Positions 13,599 to 25,020 of a stretch of DNA of 64,000 bases are shown piece by piece (the first letter of the stretch is position 1; the number at the start of each line of letters is the position of its first letter). Source of the DNA: Liolophura sinensis. Taxonomy: Eukaryota > Mollusca > Polyplacophora > Chitonida > Chitonidae. Where the stretch lies: contig NC_088302.1 in the NCBI RefSeq assembly GCF_032854445.1, positions 32,889,979-32,953,978 of the forward strand. Direction: 5' to 3'. The translations under genes were made by a program, and so were the position numbers. The notes below the pieces were generated by a model that was not told where the DNA came from, did no database searches, and was given only the letters and a program-made list of their open reading frames with translations.

Positions 13599-13775
13599 CT
13601 AAATAAAACGTCGTGTGAAAGAAATTCTGTGTAAGCGAAACCAGAATGGGACGAGAATCCACCCAGGTACCTGACGATACCCCTGACTAAAAGCTCCAAC
13701 CGAGGTGACGAGAGCGAGATTCGAACCTGCGACCTCATTGTTCATGTGCCCATCAGTCGCTGCTAGTTCAGAACT
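13599..13775 (-). mobile_element. Decayed tRNA-headed SINE, family unknown
   Basis: Read on the minus strand, a tRNA-like head has a good B box, GCAGGTTCGAATCTCGC (about 13714-13730). About 35 bases before it lies a weaker A-box-like phrase, TAGCAGCGACTGATGG. After the B box there is a CTCTCGTCACC segment and a non-tRNA body. The anticodon arm does not fold as a working tRNA, so this is a retroposon relic and not a tRNA gene. The tail differs from both major SINE families of this window. Its ends are approximate because no target duplication was found. Confidence 0.4.
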
Positions 13776-14749
13776 TACGATGGATGAGCATCCATGGGTG
13801 GACACAAGCATCATTACGTAGGTGGCTTGTCTCAGAAATAAGAGATATAAAACATATGATTGGTTTTTACGTGATACCCCCACCAGGCTACGATCCAGTT
13901 GACCTTTTTAGCAAATTATGTTAGGGGGCTTGATGGGAATGAATTATTAAATATGATGTGTCGACGTAAGGTAGACTGGTTATTCAGTTAGAAGTCTTTC
14001 TAAGTGAATTAGATGTTTCCGTCCAGGCAATAATAAACGCCGTGTTAGATCCAGAGGGGGGATTTGGCCGATGGTTAACTGGCTCTCTAATCTATAACAA
14101 AGACGGACGCGGTCGAACTATCCAGCCTTCCTTCCAACCTGACTATTAATAATTCAGCGGAATGGTTTCAGCGTTCCCATCTCAGTTTATTTTTAATTGG
14201 CAATGTCTGCAGACAGATGTATTCGCGTGTTGACTAAATTACAAGTTCGCATGCTGGCGTGATTATTACGTTGCCTATAGCATTATTAGAACGTATAGGT
14301 ACTACCTGACCACATGGATGGCAAGCTGCATTTTATTTTATGTTAATTAAGAGCATATTTCTCTTGTACGGCGCTGGCTGGAAATGAAATCGAAATGCCG
14401 ACACTTATAGGGAGACAGCCATGTTTCAAAGCTAGAAAAAAAAACCCAAAAGACATCAGGAGAGCGTTTTTATCTCTTCTTCGCAGAGTTTACACACCTT
14501 GTTGACAAGGAAATGTGAAAAAGGAAACAAGAGGGGCGTTTGCATGACATATTGCCTTGCTATGCGAGAGACTTTCACGAGAGTCGGTCCTAACTCAGTC
14601 GAATGACTCTGTGGTTTCGAATTGCACGTGTCATCAACCTGGCTTGTTGAGACTATGCTGCAGTTAGATCACTCAGATATCTCGATGAATTGATGTTTAT
14701 CACAGGAGGTAGTTACGTCTCGGCTAGAAATCCCGTCGTTTCCTCGTTG

Positions 14750-14830
14750 TAGAAAAAAACTTGCACCAGATGGATTCGAACTTCCGACCTCCTTGATGTA
14801 CGATGATGTTAATAGACTTGGGACGGCGTG
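14750..14830 (-). mobile_element. Decayed tRNA-like SINE head
   Basis: On the minus strand the phrase AGGTCGGAAGTTCGAATCC ends in a near-consensus B box (about 14772-14783). It is preceded by a region that could hold a decayed A box. The GAGGTCG-AGTTCGAATC phrase resembles the head at 13599-13775, so the two may be copies of one family. No complete cloverleaf forms, and no tail or target duplication is seen. Confidence 0.3.
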
Positions 14831-15553
14831 TCTTATAAGGTATATTTAATTCCTGCTCGTTTTACTCTGTCCGAAAAAAACCCTCAACATACTACGCACT
14901 CAGATGGCATAACATTCATAATTTAACGGGTGGATTAAGCATCCACCCTCTCCTCCTTCCTTGTTAACATGAGTTTATAACTACAGTTCAGTCAGAGTAC
15001 GGGGTACCCTGAATTCTATTTCCAGAACGCGTTAGTTGGAAAGTGAAACTCTGGCTAGTCTCAAAGGATTCATGTTGAAAGTGTCCAGCTCTGTGACATA
15101 TTTACCTACAAAAGGAAGGGGTTTGCGGTTAGGAACAGTTTGGCCAGATCAGGAGATACTGCCTGCCCAGGATATAGCTAACAATGGGTCGTGTGCAAAT
15201 CGCGCCAAATCTAGCAAACCTCCCAGCTGACATGGCGTAGATTTACAAGGCGAGTGACAGGCTGACAGATGGGACCTTGACTCGCTGGATACACCTCTAT
15301 TTGGCTCTGATTGAAATAGAGAGCTAATTGAAACCTTCTTCGGCGCCACAATGGCCATGATTACTGTCCTGTTACGTACTTTCCCCACGTGGTCATCTAG
15401 TCCATTCACAGGAGCTAGAGACTTTCGGACACTCAGTTGATCAGCCTTTTCATTAAGTTCCCTTTTCGTCTATAATTAGTCTAAAACAATGGCCTGGTTT
15501 ACCAATATAATGCTTCAAATCAGTCTTCCAACATACACATTTTCTTACATATA
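14831..15553. other. No recognisable feature
   Basis: Frames at 15036-15230 (plus) and 15149-15409 (minus) oppose each other and match no family I know. I see no repeat until the 41-bp array begins. Confidence 0.45.
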
Positions 15554-15960
15554 ACCATTGTCTCGTGTATATCATATACCTGTTCTCACATAATACCATT
15601 GTCTCCTGTATATCATATACCTGTTCTTACGTATTACCATTGTCTCATGTATACCATATACCTGTTCTTTCATAATACCATTGTCTAGTGTATAACATAT
15701 ACTTGTTCGTTCATAATATCATCTCACATAGTACCATTGTCTCGTGCATACCATATACCTGTTCGTTCATAATATCATTGTCTCGTGTATACCATATACC
15801 TGTTCTCACATTGTACCATTGTGTCGTGTATTGGTTCGTATATACCATTTGCCTGTTCTCCCACGTGACACTATTGTCTCCAGTATACCATATACCTGTT
15901 CTCACATAATACCGTTGTCCAGTGTACACCATGTACGTGCTCTTACATGATACCATTGAT
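15554..15960. repeat. 41-bp tandem array, about 10 copies
   Basis: The unit starts ACCATTGTCTCGTGTATA, then CATATACCTGTTC and TCACATAAT. The first units start at 15554 and 15595, exactly 41 bases apart. One partial unit near 15721-15735 (ATCATCTCACATAGT) and one unit with an insertion (TTGGTTCGT, near 15831) break the register. The unit is not a multiple of three. The opposing short frames in this region are translations of the repeat and are not genes. Confidence 0.85.
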
Positions 15961-16163
15961 TCGTTTAGACTTAATGACATTGTTTCATTCATGTTGTATT
16001 TGAACAAGATCTGTGGGAAAACAGGATAAATAGCTGCCTAATGAATCGTACATTTTAATCACTAGTTACAACGTGAATCCTGATCTTAGTTTAAAAAAAT
16101 GATATCATATGATATTAATAACTTTACACGGTATAAGTTTACGTAATACTTGTAATCATATAG

Positions 16164-16529
16164 TACCGGCCCGGATAGCACAGTTGGTAGAGCGTCCGCT
16201 TCGGGACCGGTAGATCCAGGATCAATCCTTGATCGAGTCACACCTAAGACTTTAAAAGAGGAAGTTGTAACTTCCTCGCTTGGCGTTCAGCATGAAGGGG
16301 ATAGTGCAACGACTGGTTAACCCGTATCAGTATAATGGCTCGGGCGGGGCGGCTTACTTGCCTTCGATAAGTCGTCTCAGTGAAGCAGCACTAAATAAAA
16401 GAGCGGTGGAAATCCGTCCTGCATCAAGGAGGCACATTACACGTACATGCACCCTAATGATTCCTTCGTCGTCATATGACTGAAAAATTGTTGAGTACGA
16501 CGTTAAACCCCAAGCACTCACTCACTCGC
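16164..16529 (+). mobile_element. Full-length tRNA-headed SINE, family A, copy 1
   Basis: The head GCCCGGATAGCACAGTTGG starts like tRNA-Lys and carries an intact polymerase III A box. A B-box-like GGATCAATCC follows about 30 bases later. A body of about 200 bp (AAGTTGTAACTTCCTCGC, then CGGGCGGGGCGGCTTAC) leads to a conserved 3' segment, TTGTTGAGTACGACGTTAAA, and a CACTCACTCACTC tail. Perfect 11-base target duplications, TAATCATATAG, flank it at 16153-16163 and 16530-16540. It would have depended on a LINE for retrotransposition, as SINEs do. The 67-codon frame inside it is not a gene: related frames appear in the other two copies only because the element is conserved. Confidence 0.93.
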
Positions 16530-16540
16530 TAATCATATAG

Positions 16541-17989
16541 AACAGATTGGCCTATGACATTATTTATCTCTCAACATTGTTGATTAGGATATGTGCTGTA
16601 TACAATCAGCATAGTTCTTTTTTGTGTGCATGTACAACGATATCATGATCCTTTGTTATCTATTGTCATGTCATGTTTACATATATCTTTTGTTGCAACA
16701 CGGGGACTCTATGCTTTGTGTCATTCCACTCCGTCTGAGGCGAGAATTGGGCTTATTATTTGATTCGTCCGAAGTGGACTTAAGTTCACTTATAAATACA
16801 TCGCCTTTTTTTTGTCTCCTGTACATAACGTCCTCATCCCGCTGCCAATGCCCGCAGGCGTAGTGGCGGCGTTACCCCATGCCCCCTCCCCCTACCGTCC
16901 CAAAGCCCAAAACTGAAAAACCGAAGCGCCATCCTCTTTTTCTTGTTCCCCATGTTCATGTCGCTTTCTGTCACTTGTTTCTGTGATTGTCTTCCTTCTC
17001 GGAGAATTAAAGACGAAAAAGGCGGTAAACGAAATTGGACTTGACAACACTCGACAGAATGAAAAAGGTGTCTTTATTGGACTGAAGGGAACGTTAGCTC
17101 AAGCCCGAGATACTCCGAGTAAATGTTGGCGACTTTTCGTTTTTGTACTGGAATGTTCGGGCCTTATTTACCAGGCGGTTCTTCCATACAAGCGATGACA
17201 GGGTGGAGAAGGCTGTTCGCCGTCAAGCCTAAATGTCGAGCGCGCTTTGTTTGCCACTCGCGCTGTAGCGGGAGCTTTCTAAAGCCTTCATTAAATTCTT
17301 TCGTCATGGGCGAATTGACCTCAAGGCGACACGGGATAAACAGAACGGGATATAAGTCCCTGAGATAAGACGCACGGAGCTTGATTCAGCACTATTCGGA
17401 ACACTCTTGTCCACGGCACGAACTCATTTGTAGTCACTAGTTGATGCTGTGTGTCCCTATGCGATCGAGGCTCAGATCGAAATCATAATCCTCACACCAT
17501 CGCTTCTCTTACACTTTCGATACACTTTACGAAGTGTCAATAACACTGCGTCCTTCAGCAGCTTAATTAGTGTGCAAAGTAAAGAGCTCCTAATAAATAA
17601 TTTCTTAAAAGCTGTTCTACAGGTGGACGGCTTGTTGTTGTTGGGACGATGTTCTTAATTGAAATACACATGTGTGAGTCGCAGCTTTTCACATTTGTCA
17701 TTTTTTCTTGTTTTAGTGTGATAAACTGAATCGATTAGTGTTGGTTTTTCCATCATATACCAACGTGTACGGGATACATTCGTTAATGCTGTCGTTCTGT
17801 GGATTATTCGTATTTACTGTCAGCAACGATATTTTACATGTATAATAGATACAGAGATAGGAATATACAAATCATGTAAGACAGATAGACTTGCTGTACG
17901 TCATACAAAGGCCTACCAGGCTTTCACAAGCAAAAACACCCATCAAAAATTAACCTAGAACAGTTTATTTTTAAGGACAGCTCATAAAG
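16541..17989. other. No recognisable feature
   Basis: Several frames of 60-81 codons lie at 16624-17658, all on the plus strand, without recognisable domains. The tRNA-like fragment that follows is listed separately. I see no tandem repeat or complete mobile element here. Confidence 0.4.
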
Positions 17990-18055
17990 TGCCGCCGGCG
18001 GGAATTGAACCCTTACCTTGCTTCCCAGTTACTACCACGCCTGTCAGCAAGAACG
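17990..18055 (-). repeat. tRNA-like fragment, probable SINE relic
   Basis: On the minus strand GGGTTCAATTCCCGCC (about 17998-18013) is a near-perfect B box with T-arm pairing (CGGG / CCCG-like). A weak A-box-like phrase, GGCGTGGTAGTAACTGG, precedes it. The D and anticodon arms do not fold convincingly, so a working tRNA is unlikely. Confidence 0.3.
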
Positions 18056-21000
18056 GTGGGTATAAGACTGGCCTCCCATCACTTACCCGCCCCACCTAAT
18101 GCAGTGGGACGGTGTGTATGACAGATGGCTGCACTAGGTTATAATGATATTAGACCTTAGTAAATATGCCATCCGTCAAAATTTATTATTCATTGCCATA
18201 TGTAATCATTGGGGAGTATAGCTGAGTGATTCGGTATGTAAAGCCCGTGCATGACACAAGAGAACATCGGTAGTAAGAGGGTATCTATAAACTCCTGTTC
18301 TCCATCTCTTATACATGAGACTAATATATATCAACAAACACGGCATGTTTATCGCGCATAGATAACGTATTGCTTTTGCTCTACGGTAGGGGATAATACC
18401 GAGTTTATTTTTAATCACATTTTATGGAGAAGAGTAGTGGGTTTTGTAATGGTTCATCTGTCTATATAGCTGCACTACTGGTAGGCGGACATCCAGTAGC
18501 GGCTTGTCAGGAATCGATACACGAAAGAATACGTAATTAAGAACAATTACTCAGTGGAGCATACAGAATTACGACAATTGCGTAAATTCCTTTAATTACG
18601 TTGATTCTTGTTTTCGTGTGCCAGATCGCGGTGCGTGAGTGCGCCATTGTTATTCCGAGTGGCCATCTCTCCCCCTCCCCCTCCCCCGCCACCAGCAGAC
18701 ATCCCTGCTAACACTGGGTGCCACTATAACGGACGAATCCACACCCAAGTTACTGGCAAATTGTGTTCCAAACATGGCCAGTTTTACCCTTTGCCACTAG
18801 TACTCAGACCCTCACGTTAATAGCATGTCGCCAGGCTCATTGTGGAACAAATGCATTAATCCCGTATTGTTGAAATGATTATGCATAGCAGAACTGTTGC
18901 AATACCGCAGTTGGGAGTTAGACGGAGTGGCGTATTGCTTCGAAATGGTGTGTATACACCATTCACAGGGTATACCCGATGAACATTCGCCTTACAGCCA
19001 TCTTCCACCGCTCAGTGCATCAAAAAAACCAACATATTCCAGGTTGCGTGCCAGAGTTCTCCATGCACACGTTTGTCCAACGGCTATATCCCTTCTTTTC
19101 ACAATCATAAAATAAATATAACCGAATTGTCAGATGACATTTATTTAAGCAAAAATGGCCAGGGGGTTCTCGTCAGAGTGCACCGCTAGCTCATTGCAGA
19201 TCGCTTCTCTTTCACATCAACGTTATTCTAACGCCCTGAAACATGATTACATACCGGGGAAATCTGATCCTTGCTTCTCTCTAGCCACTCACGTTACGCG
19301 ACTTCTCCAGAGTCACCGAGCGAGGAATACCGTATACATGCTCAGGTTAAAGGGTAAAATCTAGTTACGTATTTGGGACTACCAATTACTAACCACACGC
19401 AACCAGATTCCACAAGTCGTAACGGAAGATAAATGCGTTGGAAACATGTAAAAGCTAAGTCATCCCTTTTTATTTGTCTGGCGATACCACGAAGCTATAT
19501 TATTTAAATATTTGGTTTTTATTGTATGACGCACTTGAGAATATTCCACTTTTGTTATGACTATCGGCGGAGTTTATGTAAGTTGAAGTAAACCGGATTG
19601 GGCCTGGAGGAAACAGGACAGAGAACATGTGAAACCTCCGCAACACACCAGATTCGCGCGTATTTCCACGTCATTTGTCAGGATACCTACGTGACGCATG
19701 CGTATTTATCATTCTGTATTTTATTTTCTTCTATGAATGATTTATTTAATTGGTGTTTAACGCTGTGCTCAATAATTTTTGGCTCTCGACATTCGACAGT
19801 GTGGTTTATGGACAGGGGAAACCAGAGTGGCCGTCTACTTCAAACGAACCCTACCAATCTCTTTTACATAATTAGGATGCCTTCACGATATTTGTATCAG
19901 AATGTGTATAGGGATAAACTTTATTAAGGCCGATTTCAAGAATACATGCATACATCTGTAGTTTAGCCCCTTTCATGATTAAATGCACTTTGTTATATTT
20001 AGGGGTGATTTGTTATATGAACGGTATCTCTTTCTTGATATATTTCATTTCCACGATGATTCCATTATATATGTTCGATACACATTCGTTATCTTTTCAT
20101 CCTTTGACTGTTCAAGCAAACTGATCTCTTGCGCGGACATATATTTACAAACAATATCGCTAATAAATAACAATTAATCCTCCTTGGCCCGTGCAGTGTA
20201 TACAGTGTAGGTTACACTCGAGGACTAAAATTACAACAACAACATATATCATCAGAACCCCATTGTCTTGCTTTCACGCGACATGCTGTAATGTATATAG
20301 CATTCCCTTTATATGTCCACGGATCATTTTAGCCTGATGTATAATATTTGCAATTGTTCGCCGAAAGAGAGCCAGATTTATTCTTGCTATTCGTTGGTAA
20401 AAGCATATTCGCAGGCTTTTAATGGAGTGTTGTCGTGGGATCACGGTATAAACGTGGGATCGCGGCATAAACGGGTTGGACGTGACGTTCATTATATATA
20501 TACGTCATAAACTGTGATCAACGTCTTTCACAATATAATGTAGCTACAGGAACATTCGTTCATAATGTGTTTCCATGTGTTTCAGGATAAATCGTATTAC
20601 ATTGAAATGTCATGTGGAGTATGGTTAGTGAAACAATTTACGAATGTGAAAAGCGTATTTCTGGTGTTTTTGATGGTCACTTAAGAATTTGAATGTACAA
20701 GCAGGAGGTTATCAAACAATTCTGGATGAAAAAGCTTTGTGTCAGTATATGCCTGAATTTCAGTCGATGCCATTAATAACACAGAACCATTTCTCATATC
20801 TGTCCCTTAATCACAGAATCAACGTTACGTAAGTGTCCATGTTACTTTTGCAAACCATGATGCCCGTAGTAATTCAGGTAAACCATTCAGGTACTGATTT
20901 TTTAACGTTTTGATTCAATTGTATTCTTGACAGATCGGCGGATATATTTATCGTCAGAATTACAACTTACTGACATTTCAGTCCGTAAACCCTAAGGCAA

Positions 21001-23835
21001 AGTCACGGATAAGGTGTTGAAGTCCAACTGTTGTTTTGAGACAGTATATAGTCTTACGATTTTGAGCGTAAAACATCATATTTAGAGGACCGAGGATCGG
21101 TATATAAAGTTCATACTTTGCCTTATCCTTTCGATTAACCTAAAAACACTCTGCTTATTAAATGTTGTCTTTCTTGGTATAACTGCATGGAATTTAAAGA
21201 GTCCCGATAAAGCTACATTCCCAGGCAAGACGTCTACAACATGATTGTGCGATAAACTACCGAAGTCGTTGAACTCGCTTAGGATCATTCCTCCAATACC
21301 AGTCATCCAACCGACAGAAATACTCAAACTGTATCGCTTTGTTGTGCGTATCACGAATCCTCTTGCACAAGTCGATACCGGTTGGATGCAAATTGAATGA
21401 GACGCAAAAAACCCGTTGGTTCGCCTACCAGGTGGAATTTGTTCTCAGGAATAATATCTTACCACGCCATCCCTTGGACAATCGAGTTCGCTCAATTGGC
21501 CATTGGCTGGTAAAAGCGATATAAAAACCCCGTAAAATGGTGACTTTAAATGAAGGCCATTCAATCGAGGGCTGTGTGTTTTTGTTATCAACGCACACCC
21601 TCGAGCGCCTTACTACCTCGGTGAGGCCACTTTTCTACCACACTGTGCTCAAACTGGCCAAATTGGTAGATATTTTGCAGTAATTGAATTGCAGAACGGG
21701 CAATCAACGAAGGCGGGATTTCCAAGCAGAGATAGGAGAGAACTGTATCGCGTGGATGGCAATGGGACAAACACACTGGGGACTTCCATATCATGTTACC
21801 CAACGACACTTTCGGAGAGATAAGCCAAGCCGTTGAGAAAGCACAAAGGAAACGTGGGTTTCGTTGTAGCCATGGAAGAGAAACGCTTTCGAAAGCCAAC
21901 TACTTCATGCTGAGTCACGAAAACATTTTCATACCGTAAAATATATTCCACTTAAATCTTTCTGTTTTGTGCAGACAGTTATTTGTAACCCCAGGAATAA
22001 GTATTAATTTTATAGAATCGTGTTTAAATCCTTCAGGAGCTCTTGCTGAATGTAGTTCAATGTCAACGAAGGACATTTGGCAATGTTTTCATGGTTGACT
22101 AAAAGTGTACATACTTTAAATCATTTATTATATACCATAATGGTTGCAAACGTTTTAGATAGAGATATATGCGGATAAAGAGATAAAAAGAAACCTCATA
22201 TAAAGACGATAGGAATCAGCTGTCTGTATATGAATGAGGAACTGTACAACTACAGACACACACTAATAAAACTCAGATACCATCTGCAGCTCGTATTAAT
22301 TAACTAAAGAGGAAAACAGATTCACAGTCATACGGAGATTTCGTCTTCCCGCCAAGTGCTGTTCACTGTGCACTTTTCCCGCGCTTTTCCAAGGCCTTGT
22401 TATTCCGGCTGCCCCTCGGCTATAGGGGCTTACAACTCAATATCTCACTGACTTCAGATAAATGCATAACTCGCACGTGCAGTCCAGTACTTCCAATTCC
22501 CCTCACCCTCGCCCTGAGGGAAAGGATTTCGATAGACATCGTACCACCTGTCATCCGTAACAAGGCGCCGTTAGCGAACAAATGAAAAGTGTACCATCTA
22601 ACTGAGCTTTTCTTAATGCACATAAAAGTGCGTGAAAGTCCCCGCGACCCTCTATTGAACGGGGTTTGAATGGGCGGTTAGATTTGCCTTTTTTCTCGAG
22701 CCCTCTTTTGGGTACACAGCACAAAAGAGATACCGATACAGAAGCGTGCTGCGTTATTAGCCGGAATTCTGTAACACACTGCAGCACGTCCCGCCAATAG
22801 TTCACTAAGCACCTGTCTTCATGCGCGCGCCGCCATAATGATCTGTTACGGCGGGAACTCGACAAACGGGTAAGCAATTAGTCTTTGTCCAGATTACTTG
22901 TGCGCTACAAAGAAACTGAGCAACATAGGAACCATCTGTCGTTACCGAACTATCAGTTATAGTATTTTAAACCAGACCCAGTAAAACACCTTCTTTCGCG
23001 CATAGATCCATCTTTGTGTTTACCCGCACACTATGATTTCAGGCCCATTCATGGGCCGGCTATATTGTGTTTCGGGTTTAAAATTAAACGTCTTTTGAAA
23101 TGTTTCAAGAAGGCGCGCTTTGTTATTGTTTTCTTTTCATCCAAAAGCACGGTCACACAAGTAGCGAAGAAGATTGTCGGCACGCTACTCTCTAAGCCAT
23201 GTATCGAGATGTTGGTTTTTTCTTCTTCTTCGCGTTACATCGCTTTAGTTTGTCCAATATGCTGATTGCATTTATTTATTTTTTTTCAAATCGCCTGAAT
23301 GTGTTATGTTTTGCGGTCGTGAACTATGCAGATCTGTATCGATTTACAAGCAGACCAATGCAATGTTTCAGCCACGTTGTTTTACCGTTAAAGATAAAAT
23401 CCTAATAAAACATGTTGACTTCACCTTCAATACCATTCGCATTGTGAACTTGAATAATCCACCTTGACTGAGTGAGCTGGATGACTATGGCCTTTCTGAC
23501 TGTCACCACGTTCCACCAGATAATGCACTGGAGATAATGCACTAGAGAACAGCGTAAGAACAAGTTGTTCAGCTGCATTTTCATCTTTTTCCTTTAGTAT
23601 GGTTCTTTAATTACTTGGGCAGGTGGAAGAGACAGGTGATAGGAACGTATTTTTTTTACGTACAGCCGACAATCCGTAAGAGATATACTGTATATACGTA
23701 TGCGCATGTCCGGAGGCGGTTTGAAAACACATTATCAATTCCTGTCACACTTTGATGTGCTACTCTATGTCTGTGTGAAATCAACTGAATCATGTCCTTC
23801 CACGTGCTTAACATACATCTCTCTGGGCGCCGTAT
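18056..23835. other. Long stretch without an identified gene
   Basis: This stretch has a C-rich run at about 18668-18690 (three C5 blocks), an 8-bp inverted repeat CGTGCTGC / GCAGCACG at 22745-22752 and 22781-22788, and a locally GC- and CpG-richer area at about 22320-22880. The CpG-richer area could be regulatory, but no promoter motif stands out. Frames of 100-109 codons at 19598-19927 (plus), 21588-21899 (minus) and 22551-22877 (minus) match no family I know and have no clear splice sites in register. I see no RNA gene. Confidence 0.45.
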
Positions 23836-23923
23836 ATAGCTGGAAGGTGAAAATTAAAGGTCTGTACTATATGTGATGGTTAAAAACCACCTCTGGAGTG
23901 GTTCAAAGAAGCCTTCCAGCTAT
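23836..23923. other. Foldback with perfect 12-bp stem
   Basis: ATAGCTGGAAGG (23836-23847) and CCTTCCAGCTAT (23912-23923) are perfect inverted complements around a 64-base interior. The interior has two overlapping small hairpins, TGGTT-AAA-AACCA and ACCAC-N7-GTGGT, which share bases and so exclude each other. It may be a small foldback element or MITE relic. A structured RNA is possible but nothing else supports it. Confidence 0.4.
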
Positions 23924-24214
23924 GCACATGTTTTGTGGTATATCCCCTGCATCTGCCAGTATCAGTAAGAATAATCTACAAGATATGATTTTATCATGCT
24001 AATAGGCTACACCGATAACAACTTGAGCACACTCAATCGTTTATTACACGACGGATAACCGCTCCCAGTGAATTGTATGTGTTTGTTAACTCGGTTTTTC
24101 TCGTTGTGTTTCATTTGTGTAAATTGCACAGTTGGGTGATAGGGTCGACTGCTGCATGGCTGCCTTTACACGAGTATATAGGTAATAGCCTTTTTTGGCC
24201 CGGGTCTTGGGTGT

Positions 24215-24240
24215 GGGGATGGGGGTGGGTGGGGGGGGGG
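24215..24240 (+). other. G-quadruplex motif
   Basis: Runs of four, five, three and ten G separated by AT, T and T fit the canonical pattern of four G-tracts with loops of 1-7 bases. A pyrimidine-rich and purine-rich neighbourhood surrounds it, but no gene start is recognised nearby. Confidence 0.7.
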
Positions 24241-24784
24241 CGTAAAAGGGAAGACATTCTTGTCTAAATAAGGGTGACATGGACGGTTGGAATTCACACT
24301 ATATACATTGTCTCTAGGGAGAGAAGTTTCTACCCTTCCGGAGGGTTACGTCCTGTAAGAAAAAAAAATAACCTACCCTTTCACGGTGTTTTCCAGAAGT
24401 CTATGTGTCATACCGGAATGTGTCTTTTTTCTATCCCCAACAGTCTCAAGTTTCACGATCTTTAGTAGGCCTGGTTGTTAAAGGTTGCACGACTAACCTA
24501 TATACAGTGGCAGTAAATGTTAACTGTCCCACATCGGCTCTATTCTCACACTCGTCGGACGAAATGCCATTTAGTGCCTTAACAATTAAGGGAGAGGAAT
24601 TTTGTCTTACTCAGCTGGAAGTAAACATGCGCAAATTGGCAATAACGGGTATATGCAGGAAAAAGACCACCGCACCTTGCACCTAGTCCTCACGTTAAGT
24701 TAATGACCCACCTTAAATGATTAAGAATATAAAATTAAGTTTCATTTATCTACTTATCCACTTATCTAGGTAAATTGAATAGAA
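24241..24784. other. No recognisable feature
   Basis: Short plus-strand frames at 24274-24465 and 24405-24686 overlap each other and match no known family. I see nothing else here. Confidence 0.4.
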
Positions 24785-24890
24785 GCCACATTTCACCGGT
24801 TACGTGTGACTATTTGCCAGTTATCACACTGTTGTCGCTGCTCTATTATTTTCTCTCTATGTCGTACGTCTTTAATGATATTATATGATA
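24785..24890 (+). repeat. Interspersed repeat D, copy 3
   Basis: This is the longest of three related segments. It reads ATTTCACCGGTTACGTGTGA, then TATTTGCCAGTTATCACACTG and TTGTCGCTGCTCTATT, and ends near ATGATATTATATGATA. It matches copy 2 best through the CACCGGTTACGTGTGAC block and copy 1 best in the TTTGCC-TCACAC part, so it bridges the other two. The ends are approximate and the family is unidentified. Confidence 0.5.
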
Positions 24891-24990
24891 GATAGCTGAT
24901 CCCAGTCCCAGTTAAAATGAAAACGGATTTTGGTACGTGTTGTAGTCTTGAGAAACTGATTGTAATTGCAATATGTGTTTGTCTGCATTA

Positions 24991-25020
24991 CTGGTCTTGG
25001 TCTTGGTCTTGGTCTTGGTC
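24991..25020. repeat. (TTGGTC)n microsatellite
   Basis: Just under five tandem copies of the hexamer TTGGTC without interruption. It has no gene context. Confidence 0.85.

Noticed and set aside
16164-16240. tRNA-Lys-like gene
   Set aside because: The A box and start match, but the anticodon arm and acceptor stem do not fold, and the sequence is the head of a SINE with target duplications.
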